From: an uncultured Collinsella sp. | GTDB lineage: Bacteria; Actinomycetota; Coriobacteriia; Coriobacteriales; Coriobacteriaceae | NCBI GenBank assembly: GCA_902496455.1 | Contig: CABVAY010000003.1 | Location: forward strand, 1 to 64,000 | DNA length: 64,000 nucleotides | Reading direction: 5' to 3' | In this document: piece by piece, positions 8,610 to 17,010 of the stretch | Position numbering within the stretch: position 1 is the stretch's first letter | Layout of the letters: each line of letters starts with the position of its first letter | Notes under the pieces: model-generated | The model's input: only the letters and a program-made list of their open reading frames with translations | What the model was told of the DNA's origin: nothing | Databases searched by the model: none | Translations under genes and position numbers: made by a program

Positions 8610-9412
8610 CCCTCTTCTGATTCGGTCATACCGCGCCGATATTCACCGGCGTTGAGGTAGGTCGAAACATCCTTGCGGAGCTGCATCAAAAATGAGTCAA
8701 CATGATTGACTAGCTCCGCAAGCTCCGATGTTGTCACCTGATTGCTTGCTTCTGCAAACGAAATTGATCCATGAGCTAGGTCATTCCGTCGATTCTTGAT
8801 GTCTTTAAGCTCGCTCTTAATCTCATCCCTCTTGCAGTTCGCTATATCATCATGAATCGATATTCCGTGGTCATCAAAGAGCTTGAGGATTTTGTCTGCA
8901 TCTAGATTTCCACCGGCGATGGTGTTCCGAACGCTGAATTGAAGTACGTTATTTTTAACAGCATGATCAAGCAACCTCTTGCTTATGGACTCGGCAGTAC
9001 TATTGCTGGCTTTTGGGTCGCTCAACCCGTTATACATTTGGGTATGGTGCCAAATCGATTGAAGCTTTTCGGAAACCTCAGCGTAGCCGCAACCCTCGTC
9101 CTTTACTCTGTCGTAAATCGCCTGCATGAGATTAGTGACTGAGTACTCAATGATGTTGTAGATCATAAGCTTGACGTTGGAGCGGATGACACTGGAAACG
9201 AGGGTCACATCTGGTGTCGATGAGGGCAGGCCACTGGGATTTGCCTTTTCAGCGATTTCGTACGCTCCTCGCATTACAGCATTGTAGCGCACGCCCTCTG
9301 CACCTTGGTCAAGCGAATCGAGCAGGGTCGCGAGCGTAATCATGCTCTTGGTCTCACCAAGGCGGTCGTTGTAGACCTCTTCGTACCCCAAGTTAAAGTC
9401 ATTGGAATCCAT
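8606..9412 (-). CDS. MAE_28990/MAE_18760-like HEPN protein, putative nuclease
   Basis: The 268-residue, mostly helical protein carries the HEPN active-site signature R-x4-6-H as Arg209-Asn-Asp-Leu-Ala-His214 (RRNDLAHG). That places it with the MAE_28990/MAE_18760-type HEPN proteins. HEPN proteins with an intact motif are usually RNases, often toxins or abortive-infection effectors. Translation is probably coupled to the upstream DUF262 gene, with only 5 bp between them on the same strand. The end overlaps the end of the methyltransferase gene. The pairing with DUF262 suggests a sensor-effector unit. Whether the target is RNA or DNA is not visible from sequence. Confidence 0.8.
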   Translation of the reverse strand: MDSNDFNLGYEEVYNDRLGETKSMITLATLLDSLDQGAEGVRYNAVMRGAYEIAEKANPSGLPSSTPDVTLVSSVIRSNVKLMIYNIIEYSVTNLMQAIYDRVKDEGCGYAEVSEKLQSIWHHTQMYNGLSDPKASNSTAESISKRLLDHAVKNNVLQFSVRNTIAGGNLDADKILKLFDDHGISIHDDIANCKRDEIKSELKDIKNRRNDLAHGSISFAEASNQVTTSELAELVNHVDSFLMQLRKDVSTYLNAGEYRRGMTESEEG

Positions 9413-9417
9413 AAGGT

Positions 9418-10476
9418 TTACCGCTCCGCCTTCAGCTTGTTGGCAACGAAATCAATGCGAGCTTTCAACTTGGCCTTTACGTTTGCCGAGTCTGACCGCA
9501 CAAGGGTCTGGAACTCTTCGCAATCAATCCAAGACATGTCTTTGCGCGAAAGGTCCTTGTCCTCCGACAACGCCACGGCAACGCCGACCGCAATAGCTTC
9601 GAAACGCGCATGAGGAGTCGTTTTTCCTGTCGGTGTCTTTTTGAAACCCCTGTCTCCCAAGCACTTCTCAACGTATTCCAACATTTCTTTGAAGCGAGCG
9701 ACGAGTTCATTGCGCTTGTCAGGTGACTCGGCAAGCTCGATGTTCATGCGATTCGTGTATTCATCCAGGTAACTAGCAACGCGGTCTTTGTAACCCTCGA
9801 AATCTGGGTAGCCGTCTGCATAGGCGAAGAAACGAGTGACAAGTTCCATGTCATCGTAGTGTTTGCGCGCCGTCTCGCTTAACGGGGCAAGTTTTATAAA
9901 GAGCGGATCTTTGGAGAGCTCGCTTACTAGTTTTGTAAAATCGCCGCCCATGGAGCCACGGCGAATTTCTTGCGATTTGAGCTGCTTGCCCGATGAATTG
10001 ATACGACGAAAAATCTCCTGTCGGACGTCAAAGGTGGTCCCTTCCTCAAGGTAAACCACTCGAAAGCTCGCGTTATCGAATCTTCTTTGTACTTCTATGG
10101 GAAGTTCTGAATAGGTCTTTCCGTTGACAGATGTAAGGATGTCTAGATTGCACAAGGTTAAATCGCCTCTGGCAAAGTTCACCAAGGCGTTCATCCTTTG
10201 CGCTCCATCAACGATTTCCGTTCTGCCATCTTCAGCATCGGCAAAGAACATGTAGGGAATGGGCAGGCCAATTAGCACAGACTCAATAAAGTAGCTGCAG
10301 TCAACGTCCGTCCAGACGAAGTTCCGTTGATAGTCAAGCGGAATGTAGAATGCATCAGCATTGAACTTATTGATGAGGTATTCCGCAACGTATTCGCGAG
10401 TGCTGAATCGCACATCCTTTTTCTTGTCGCGAATCTGTTCGGAAATCTCGATCGTCTCACTTTGTTGATCAGTCAA
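9418..10476 (-). CDS. DUF262 (ParB/Srx-like NTPase) defence protein without an HNH domain
   Basis: The 352-residue protein has a DUF262 domain: DYQRNFVW at residues 48-55, DGAQRMNAL at 90-98 (the usual DGQQR box with one change) and the FRRINSSGKQLKSQEIR element near 155. DUF262 domains drive NTP-dependent restriction in GmrSD, SspE and BrxU. Those proteins carry a nuclease (DUF1524/HNH) C-terminal to DUF262. No H-N-H pattern is visible here, so the partner HEPN gene 5 bp downstream may supply the effector. Low-GC codon use compared with the core genes supports horizontal origin. The start is ATG 10476. Confidence 0.82.
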   Translation of the reverse strand: MTDQQSETIEISEQIRDKKKDVRFSTREYVAEYLINKFNADAFYIPLDYQRNFVWTDVDCSYFIESVLIGLPIPYMFFADAEDGRTEIVDGAQRMNALVNFARGDLTLCNLDILTSVNGKTYSELPIEVQRRFDNASFRVVYLEEGTTFDVRQEIFRRINSSGKQLKSQEIRRGSMGGDFTKLVSELSKDPLFIKLAPLSETARKHYDDMELVTRFFAYADGYPDFEGYKDRVASYLDEYTNRMNIELAESPDKRNELVARFKEMLEYVEKCLGDRGFKKTPTGKTTPHARFEAIAVGVAVALSEDKDLSRKDMSWIDCEEFQTLVRSDSANVKAKLKARIDFVANKLKAER

Positions 10477-10566
10477 TCGCCTTCACCTCAATCTATAGCA
10501 GGACGAAGCCAACTTAGGTCTGACTGGCTGTGGGATGTGAAGCCCTCTCCCATAACCAATGCTGCA

Positions 10567-10600
10567 CTCTAATGATACCAGCAGATGCCTGGCATTAGAG
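10567..10600. promoter_or_regulatory. Dyad upstream of the DUF262-HEPN operon
   Basis: CTCTAATG at 10567-10574 pairs with CATTAGAG at 10593-10600, and CCAG pairs with CTGG inside. It lies about 90 bp upstream of the DUF262 start and has no T-tract. An operator is therefore more likely than a terminator. Confidence 0.4.
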
Positions 10601-10700
10601 TCGTGCCCCTCTGCCACTTTGTGACGCCCGTCTAGGCTGCTCGTATCGAGTAACTGGGCGGGCGCCTTGTTGTGCCTGCCGCGATTTGAAAGCAGGATAC

Positions 10701-10947
10701 ATGGACGGTGAGACTCATGGCGACGAGGCGGCGAAGGTCGAGCTCGCGGAAGGGCAAGAGGACGCGAGGTCGGCAGAGGTGGCGGACGCCCTTCGCTCGG
10801 GGATCGAAGCGGTGGAGGGCGCAGCAGCCGACGAGCGCGTGGAGTACTGAGCTCAGGCTCGCTGGGGCGCGGAGCGTCAAGGCCGCGCGTGCCCTTCTCG
10901 ACGAACACGGGGGCGACGTGGGCGCGCTCAAGGAGGCGGAGCCCTGA
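10701..10947 (+). pseudogene. Frameshifted small ORF of mobile origin
   Basis: ATG 10701 (GCAGGA upstream) opens a 49-codon acidic frame that stops at 10850. From about 10850 the neighbouring frame continues as LRLAGARSVKAARALLDEHG and ends at 10947. One indel near 10845-10855 would join them into a single protein of about 80 residues. I do not recognise the family. It lies between the DUF262 promoter and the IS21 remnant, consistent with decayed mobile DNA. Confidence 0.45.
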
Positions 10948-10983
10948 CTCTTCTCGGTCTCCCCGCGTCCGCTGGGACCACGG

Positions 10984-11402
10984 GGCTGCCAAACGCGGGA
11001 GCCGCTGTTTGTGTCGACGACAAGCTGAACATTGTGGCGCGACCAAATTGAGCACTTTGGCAAACACGCCGCGTTAACCTATCCCACCGCCTTGCCGAGT
11101 ATGAGCGTCGCCTCCATACGGTGACTCGCGCCGGTGAACTCGACCAGGCGGCCGTGGTGGACGATGCGGTCGATCATCGCCGCCGCCATCTTGTCGTCCC
11201 CCAGGACCGTGCCCCACTTGCTGAACTCAATGTTTGTGGTGATGACCAGGCTGTGCCTCTCGTAGCAGTCCGACACCCCCTGGAACAGCAGCCTCGCGTT
11301 GTCGAGGTCCAGCGGCACGTAGCCGAACTCGTCCAGGATGACCAGGTCGTTTCTGGCGATGTCCCTCATCGCCGCCTCCAGCGAGTGCTCGCGCGCCGCC
11401 TT
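10984..11402 (-). mobile_element. Truncated IS21-family insertion sequence
   Basis: The segment 10990-11070 contains the TGTTTGTGTCGACGACAAGC-type end and two imperfect internal repeats (CTGAACATTGTGGC and TTGAGCACTTTGGC), the layout of IS21 ends. It is followed inward by the 3' part of an istB gene. The istA transposase gene and the other end are missing; the remnant stops abruptly at about 11402, where a tandem 11-bp repeat begins. Confidence 0.7.
11079..11402 (-). pseudogene. istB: istB (IS21 transposition helper ATPase), 5'-truncated
   Basis: The remaining 107 or so codons encode the C-terminal part of IstB, the AAA+ helper of IS21 transposition. The Walker B element DLVILDEFGYVPLD, the sensor region LVITTNIEFSKWG and the MAAAMIDRIVHHG motif are clear. 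The Walker A half and start are gone (the full protein is about 250 residues). The frame enters from 11402 without a start codon and ends with TAG at 11079-11081. The element cannot move on its own. Confidence 0.8.
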
Positions 11403-11423
11403 TTGGGATACATTTGGGATACA
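11402..11423. repeat. Tandem 11-bp repeat at the IS21 junction
   Basis: TTTGGGATACA occurs twice without a gap (11402-11412 and 11413-11423), exactly where the IS21 remnant ends and about 60 bp from the tRNA-Val 3' end. It may mark a recombination or att junction. Confidence 0.55.
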
Positions 11424-11434
11424 GCGCTATATAC

Positions 11435-11472
11435 AAGAAACCGGTCTACCGCATTTCCGCAGGTAGACCGGT
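11435..11472 (-). terminator. Terminator of tRNA-Val
   Basis: ACCGGTCTACC (11440-11450) and GGTAGACCGGT (11462-11472) form a perfect 11-bp stem with an 11-nt loop. On the minus strand the stem is followed by TTTCTT. Confidence 0.75.
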
Positions 11473-11480
11473 TGAACAAT

Positions 11481-11555
11481 TGGTGGGCGTTAGAAGATTT
11501 GAACTTCTGACCTCTTCCGTGTCAGGGAAGCGCTCTCCCCCTGAGCTAAACGCCC
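11481..11555 (-). tRNA. tRNA-Val(GAC)
   Basis: The minus strand folds as a standard tRNA with acceptor GGGCGTT/AACGCCC. The anticodon stem CTTCC/GGAAG encloses the loop CTGACAC, giving anticodon GAC. CCA is encoded at 11483-11481. Its 3' side faces the accessory region, as expected for a tRNA used as an integration site. Confidence 0.95.
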
Positions 11556-11584
11556 GATCAAGGGTGCGCAAGCGCGCAAGGGAT

Positions 11585-11613
11585 AATATAACGGAGCCTG
11601 AACTCGGTGGCAA
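11585..11613 (-). promoter_or_regulatory. Promoter of tRNA-Val
   Basis: On the minus strand TTGCCA (11613-11608), a 17-bp spacer and TATATT (11590-11585) lie about 30 bp upstream of the tRNA. An A/T-rich block precedes the -35, as at other tRNA promoters in the window. Confidence 0.65.
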
Positions 11614-11844
11614 GAACATTTTTAAAAATCGCTTACATTGTGGAATTCGGGGGCTTTGTCATATCCATTTCAAAAAAGCCTGCTGCCGCGATTTGGCTAT
11701 CGCATAATGCAGAGCCATTACGGTATCGAGCTATGGAAAGACGCCTGCGGAATTGTCCAACCGATAAGCGGACAAGCCTCCAGCTGGTGACTTCGCCGTG
11801 GTAAGGTAAGCCGAATTGTTTCCAGGCTGTTTCGGGGGAGTGGA

Positions 11845-12867
11845 ATGAGCAAAGAGTGTGTCGAGCAGGTCGAAGGCACAGGGGCTTCGGTGCCGATGAC
11901 CGATATATCGAACATTGATGTGCCCGAGGGCACCGACGAGCTCAGCCGCAACACCCGTCGCGCCTGGCGCGAGCGCCTTAACGATGCGTCGTCGCGCAAG
12001 ATGATCACGGGCGTCTTGGCTACGCTGGTGGGCGGTTCGTTTTGGGGCTTCTCGGGCACCAGCGCGAGCTTTCTGTTCGATACCTACCGCGTCGACACCT
12101 TGTGGCTTATGAGCGTGCGTCAGATTCTCGCCGGTCTACTCTTTATGGCCGTGGTTGTTACGCGTGACCGCGAGCGCCTGATTAAGCTCTGGACCACACC
12201 CCCCGATCGTAAGCAGCTGCTGCTCTTTACCGCCTTTGGCCTGCTGTTCAACCAGTTTTGCTATCTTTCGGCCGTGCGCCTGACGAACGCCGGAACCGCG
12301 ACGGTGCTCCAGTGCCTGCAGCTCGTTATCATCATGGGCTACGCCTGCGTGACCGATCGCCGCATGCCGCGTACTCGCGAAGTCATCGGCATTGGCCTGG
12401 CTCTGGGTGGAACCTTTTTAATCGCCACCGGCGGCGACCCCACCAGCCTGAATATTTCGCCGCTTGGCCTGGCAGCAGGTCTTATGTGTGCGGTCAGCGC
12501 CGCGTGTATGGCGGTGATTCCCGCCAAGATCCTGCCCGAATACGGCAGCCCCATCGTCACGGGTTCGGCAATGCTCACGGCGGGCGTGGCCTCGTGCGTC
12601 TTCGTGCAGCCCTGGGCGCATATGCCGGCGCTCGACGCTGCCGGCATCGAGGCGCTCGCGGTGTTCGTGGTTATCGGCTCGTTTTTTGCTTACATGCTTT
12701 ATATGCAGGGCGTTAAGGACATCGGCTCGGTGCGCGCGAGCCTCATCGGAACTGTGGAGCCGGTTTCGGCGACCATCACCAGCGCCGTTATGCTGGGGAC
12801 GGTGTTTTTGCCGACCGACCTTATCGGCTTTGCCATGATCATCGTGATGATGTTCCTCACGGTGTAG
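11845..12867 (+). CDS. EamA-family (DMT superfamily) transporter
   Basis: The 340-residue membrane protein has a cytoplasmic N-terminal tail of about 50 residues. About ten membrane helices follow, arranged as two EamA repeats (first repeat from LVGGSFWGFSGTSASFLF, second from LGLAAGLMCAVSAACMAVIP). Members export or import small metabolites such as amino acids; the substrate cannot be predicted. The final helices contain VRASLIGTVEPVSATI, the conserved EamA C-terminal signature. ATG 11845 has GGGGGAG upstream. The gene stands alone and is the first core-type gene after the tRNA-Val boundary. Confidence 0.88.
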   Translation: MSKECVEQVEGTGASVPMTDISNIDVPEGTDELSRNTRRAWRERLNDASSRKMITGVLATLVGGSFWGFSGTSASFLFDTYRVDTLWLMSVRQILAGLLFMAVVVTRDRERLIKLWTTPPDRKQLLLFTAFGLLFNQFCYLSAVRLTNAGTATVLQCLQLVIIMGYACVTDRRMPRTREVIGIGLALGGTFLIATGGDPTSLNISPLGLAAGLMCAVSAACMAVIPAKILPEYGSPIVTGSAMLTAGVASCVFVQPWAHMPALDAAGIEALAVFVVIGSFFAYMLYMQGVKDIGSVRASLIGTVEPVSATITSAVMLGTVFLPTDLIGFAMIIVMMFLTV

Positions 12868-13016
12868 CTAGCGCCGCCGCCAAGACAGAAAAGGTGTTGT
12901 GCCGCATTTTCGCCAATTGATGTCCGTGTCTGGAGTTTAGCTGTCGATGCTCAAAATGCCATAAACTGGTAACGTTATGGACTTTTTCATTGCGACTCAA
13001 TTGCGAGGATTTCTTT

Positions 13017-15329
13017 ATGGCTGGTAATCACTTTAAGGGCAGCGATAGCGGCCGTCCTGCAGTTCCGCCGCGTCCGAACGGGGCTGGTAAGGCCGGCACG
13101 CCGGGCGGCGCTGGACAGGGCGGCTCCGGTAAGCGCGTGTCCCCGGGCGAGACGGCGATGTTTACCGCTCTGTACGAGCAGTCTCAAAAGGCAAAAAAGA
13201 CCGGCCGTGCAAGAGGGAATGTCTTTGCGGGCGGTGCAACCTCCGCGTCGCAGCCGAGCGGGGCTCCTTCGGTACCTGCGAACAACGCAGGTGCTGCCAA
13301 CGCCGCGAATGCCGCCGGCAACGTTAATGCCGGCAAGGCCGACAACAATACTCCCTCTGCCGGTGGCGCGGGGCTTACGGGTAACCTCGGCACGATTTAC
13401 ACCGGCGCCTCCGAGACAGGCACGTTCGCCCGCCTGGATGATAGCGGTACCGAGTTTGCGGGCTCGGGTTCCAAGGAAGATTATTACGATTTTGGCTTGA
13501 ACTACGGTAGCGATGCTTCGTCGAGTTCGACCTCTGACGGTCTGGTCCGTCATCGCCATCGCAAGGGCGAGCGCAAAAAGCGTCACACCGGCGCCATTAT
13601 TGCCGCTGTAGTCGCGATGCTTCTCGTTGCGCTTGGCGCAAGCGGCTTTATGCTGCTTAACTCGGCAAAGACCGTAAAGAGCGAAGCGAAGGAGGCTGTC
13701 GAGATCGTCGGTGGCCTTAAGGACAAGGTCACGTCGGGCGATTTTTCGACGCTGCCTGACGACGCGAAGAAGATCGATGAGCTCTGTAACAGCATGAAGG
13801 CGGAGACCTCGAGCCCGCTGTGGACGGCGGCTTCGTTTATCCCGGTGTATGGCAGCGATATCAATGCGGCCCGCACCATGATTGACGCCCTGTCCGATGT
13901 CTCGAGCAATGCGCTGGTTCCCATGGCCGATAACCTTTCGCAGGCTACGCCCGGCAAGCTGTTCCAGGACGGCATGATTAACGTGTCCGCGCTGCAGGCG
14001 GTCGCCGATTCGCTTTCCAGCAGCTCGAAGGTGTTCAAGAGCGCCAACGAGAAGGTCCAGGGCATTGGCGATACTCATATTTCCCAGGTGACCGAGCTGG
14101 TCGATAAGGCCAAGGACGGCTTTGCCACCCTCAACGGCGCGGTTGACGCGGCGGAGAAGGTCGCCCCCGTCCTTCCCCAGATGCTCGGCGCCAACGGCCA
14201 GACGCGCAACTACCTTATGTACGCCATGAACAACGTCGAGATTCGTGCTTGCGGCGGCTTTGGCGGTTCGCAGGGCCTGATTTCGGTCACAGACGGCCAG
14301 ATGTCGATTGGCGAGTTTGTTCCCCGCATTGGACTCAGCGAGGATGAGGCAGTCGAGAGCGTCGACGAAGAGGATGAGGCGCTGTTCGGCAACCACAGTA
14401 ACCTGTACAACTCGGGCAATACCTATTCGCCTGATTGGCCCCGCAACTCGCAGCGTGTCGCCGCGCTGTGGAAGTCCCAGTATGGACAGGACGTTGATGG
14501 CGTCATCGGTATCGACCCGGTGTTCCTGCAGTATCTGCTGGGCCTGGTCGGTAACGTGTCACTGCCCGACGGAACGGTTGTCGACGGCACCAACGCCGCA
14601 AAGGTCCTCATGCACGATGTGTACTGGAACTATCCGGTCGAGGAGTCTGACGGCATCTTTGCATCCGTCGCCAGCGCTGCCTTCGACAAGATCCTTGGCG
14701 GTATCGGCGATGTCGATGTTACGAAGCTTGTCAGCGCCGTTGAGCGCGGTGCCGAAGAGGGCCGCCTGATCGCTTGGATGAGAAACGATGATGAGCAGAA
14801 TGCCATCAAAGAGACGGGCATTGACGCTTCGCTGCCCGATCCGGATGATCCGAGTGCCGATCCCGTTGCCGGCGTTTACTTTAACAACCTGAGCTTCTCC
14901 AAGCTCGACTGGTATCTGAACGCCGACACGCAGATTGGCCAGGGCGTGAAGAACGGCGACGGCACGTGCTCCTATCGCATCACCGTTACCCTGACGAACA
15001 TCATGACGCAGGAGGAGGCCGGCAAGCTGCCCGACTACGTCGCGGCGAGCGCGCCCGATGCCGCGCGCGACGACGAGCGTCTGAATGTCTCACTGTTTGC
15101 CCCGACGGGCGGCAACATCAGTGACCTTACGGTTGAGGGCACCCAGTTTGGTCTTGGCGCCGCTACGTGGCATGGAATCCCCTTCTATTCGGGCACCGTT
15201 GACCTGCATGCTGGCGAGACGACGACGATCACGTATACGCTGACCACGTCGGCTGAGGCGGGGGACAAGCCGCTTACATTGCGTCAGACTCCTACATGCC
15301 AGGCGGCTCGCGATAGCGCGTCGGCGTAG
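13017..15329 (+). CDS. DUF4012 membrane-anchored protein
   Basis: The 770-residue protein has a low-complexity cytoplasmic N-terminus (Gly/Ala/Asn-rich to about residue 150) and a short basic stretch. A single membrane span follows at about residues 190-215 (AIIAAVVAMLLVALGASGFM), then a large extracellular part. That part contains the DUF4012 core (about residues 400-600; LMYAMNNVEIRACGGFGG and the RVAALWKSQYGQDVDGVIGI region). The family occurs in Gram-positive cell envelopes and often sits near surface polysaccharide genes; its function is unknown. ATG 13017 has GAGGA 8 nt upstream; the in-frame TTG at 12990 is rejected. glmM lies downstream, across a terminator. Confidence 0.85.
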   Translation: MAGNHFKGSDSGRPAVPPRPNGAGKAGTPGGAGQGGSGKRVSPGETAMFTALYEQSQKAKKTGRARGNVFAGGATSASQPSGAPSVPANNAGAANAANAAGNVNAGKADNNTPSAGGAGLTGNLGTIYTGASETGTFARLDDSGTEFAGSGSKEDYYDFGLNYGSDASSSSTSDGLVRHRHRKGERKKRHTGAIIAAVVAMLLVALGASGFMLLNSAKTVKSEAKEAVEIVGGLKDKVTSGDFSTLPDDAKKIDELCNSMKAETSSPLWTAASFIPVYGSDINAARTMIDALSDVSSNALVPMADNLSQATPGKLFQDGMINVSALQAVADSLSSSSKVFKSANEKVQGIGDTHISQVTELVDKAKDGFATLNGAVDAAEKVAPVLPQMLGANGQTRNYLMYAMNNVEIRACGGFGGSQGLISVTDGQMSIGEFVPRIGLSEDEAVESVDEEDEALFGNHSNLYNSGNTYSPDWPRNSQRVAALWKSQYGQDVDGVIGIDPVFLQYLLGLVGNVSLPDGTVVDGTNAAKVLMHDVYWNYPVEESDGIFASVASAAFDKILGGIGDVDVTKLVSAVERGAEEGRLIAWMRNDDEQNAIKETGIDASLPDPDDPSADPVAGVYFNNLSFSKLDWYLNADTQIGQGVKNGDGTCSYRITVTLTNIMTQEEAGKLPDYVAASAPDAARDDERLNVSLFAPTGGNISDLTVEGTQFGLGAATWHGIPFYSGTVDLHAGETTTITYTLTTSAEAGDKPLTLRQTPTCQAARDSASA

Positions 15330-15366
15330 GGTTTTTCTGGTAGCGCAGATAATCGAGTACCATTTT

Positions 15367-15399
15367 GGGGCGGACAGGTAATCTGTCCGCCCCTATTTT
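15367..15399 (+). terminator. Terminator between DUF4012 gene and glmM
   Basis: GGGGCGGACAG (15367-15377) pairs perfectly with CTGTCCGCCCC (15383-15393) around the loop GTAAT, followed by TATTTT. It lies 14 bp before the glmM ribosome site, so it could also attenuate read-through into glmM. Confidence 0.8.
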
Positions 15400-15412
15400 G
15401 TAAGGAGAGCGC

Positions 15413-16744
15413 ATGAAGTACTTTGGCACCGACGGCTTTCGCGGTGAGGCCAACGCTGGGCTGACGGTAGAGCACGCTTATAAGATTGGCCGTTTTGTGG
15501 GCTGGTATTACGGCGCCAACCGCGAGCGCAAGGCGCGCGTTATCGTGGGCAAGGACACACGTCGCTCGAGTTATATGCTCGAGGCGGCGCTGGTGAGCGG
15601 TCTGGTCGCGAGCGGTGCGGACGCCTATATGCTGCACGTGATCCCCACGCCGGGCGTAGCGCATCAGACCGTGGAAGGCTGCTTCGATTGCGGCATCATG
15701 ATCAGCGCGAGCCACAACCCGTTTTGCGATAACGGCATTAAGCTCGTCAATAGCGACGGTTTTAAGATGGACGAGGACGTACTGGAGCTCATCGAGGACT
15801 ACATCGATGGCAAGAGCGAAGTTCCGCTGGCCACGGGCAACCACATCGGTGCCACGGTGGACTACATGCAGGGCCGCAACCGCTACATTGCTTCGCTCAT
15901 TGCAAGTGCGAACTTTTCGCTGCAGGGCGTCAAGATCGGTATCGACTGCGCCAACGGCTCGGCTTCCTCGGTGGCCAAGCCGGTGTTCGACGCGCTCGGT
16001 GCCGACGTGCGCGTGATCAACGCCGCGCCCGATGGCTTTAACATCAACGTCGACTGCGGCTCCACGCATATGGAGCGCCTGCAGCGCCATGTGGTGGAGC
16101 AGGGCCTGGATGTGGGCTTTGCCTATGACGGCGATGCCGATCGCTGCTTGGCCGTGGACGAGCGCGGTCGCGTGGTAGACGGCGACCAGATCCTGTACGT
16201 GTGCGGCGTGTATCTGAACAAGCACGGGCGACTCTCGGGCGGTACCGTGGTGCCGACGATTGCCAGCAACTTTGGCCTGGTCAAGTCGCTGGAGCTTGCC
16301 GGTCTGAGCGCCGTGACCAGCGGCGTGGGCGACCGTCACGTGTATGCCAAGATGCGCGAGGGCGGCTACAGCCTGGGTGGCGAGCAGACGGGCCATACGA
16401 TCTTTGGCGATATCGAGCGCACGGGCGACGGCATTATGACCTCGCTGCGCGTGATGGAAGTGATTCGTGCCGAGCGCGAGACGCTCTCGCAGCTCACGGC
16501 TCCGTGCAAGCTGCTGCCGCAGGCGCAGGTGGCCGTGCACGTGGCGGACAAGGACGCCGCGCTCGAGAACATGGGCGTGCAGAACGCCATCGCCGAGGCC
16601 GAGGCCGCGCTGGCAGGCGAGGGCCGCGTACTGGTGCGCAAGAGCGGAACCGAGTCGGTTATCCGCGTGCTGGCCGAGGCGCCCGACCAAGCATCCGCCG
16701 ATGCCGCCATGAAGCGCATCGCAAGTGCTCTGGAAGCTCTTTAG
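15413..16744 (+). CDS. glmM: Phosphoglucosamine mutase
   Basis: The 443-residue enzyme interconverts glucosamine-6-phosphate and glucosamine-1-phosphate for UDP-GlcNAc and peptidoglycan synthesis. Diagnostic features are the N-terminal FGTDGFRG, the phosphoserine loop ISASHNPF with catalytic Ser100, the metal loop YDGDADRC, the sugar loop GGEQTGH and the C-terminal phosphate loop RKSGTESVIRV. The GlmM-type SASHNP motif and length near 445 favour GlmM over a general phosphomannomutase. GGAGAG lies 5-6 nt before ATG 15413. Confidence 0.95.
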   Translation: MKYFGTDGFRGEANAGLTVEHAYKIGRFVGWYYGANRERKARVIVGKDTRRSSYMLEAALVSGLVASGADAYMLHVIPTPGVAHQTVEGCFDCGIMISASHNPFCDNGIKLVNSDGFKMDEDVLELIEDYIDGKSEVPLATGNHIGATVDYMQGRNRYIASLIASANFSLQGVKIGIDCANGSASSVAKPVFDALGADVRVINAAPDGFNINVDCGSTHMERLQRHVVEQGLDVGFAYDGDADRCLAVDERGRVVDGDQILYVCGVYLNKHGRLSGGTVVPTIASNFGLVKSLELAGLSAVTSGVGDRHVYAKMREGGYSLGGEQTGHTIFGDIERTGDGIMTSLRVMEVIRAERETLSQLTAPCKLLPQAQVAVHVADKDAALENMGVQNAIAEAEAALAGEGRVLVRKSGTESVIRVLAEAPDQASADAAMKRIASALEAL

Positions 16745-16819
16745 TTACGCGTTTTTACCAAACCGCGTAACTGCTCGACGCTACAAACGGCCCCAAGCGG
16801 CAGCCTGATGTTCAATTTC

Positions 16820-16850
16820 AAGGGCGCGACCAGAAGGTCAGCGCCCTTTC
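16820..16850 (+). terminator. Terminator after glmM
   Basis: AAGGGCGC (16820-16827) pairs with GCGCCCTT (16841-16848), extended inward by GACC/GGTC, and is followed by a short T-rich run. Confidence 0.65.
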
Positions 16851-16952
16851 ATTTCACGTCACCTTGCTCGCTTAGGGTCGTTTTCGCTGACGTTGCCAAG
16901 ACATTAGCGTCAACGAACTAGTCATTGGGTACCTAGTTATTGGGTGAAAAAA

Positions 16953-16985
16953 GGGGACGCTGCGGATTGGTTCCGCGGCGTCCCC
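16953..16985 (-). terminator. Terminator of the M32 peptidase gene
   Basis: GGGGACGC and GCGTCCCC form the stem, extended by GCGG/CCGC. On the minus strand it is followed by TTTTTTC (from 16952-16946), right after the peptidase stop. It may also act in the plus direction. Confidence 0.8.
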
Positions 16986-17010
16986 TTTGCGTTGGCGTGT
17001 TGGTTATGCC

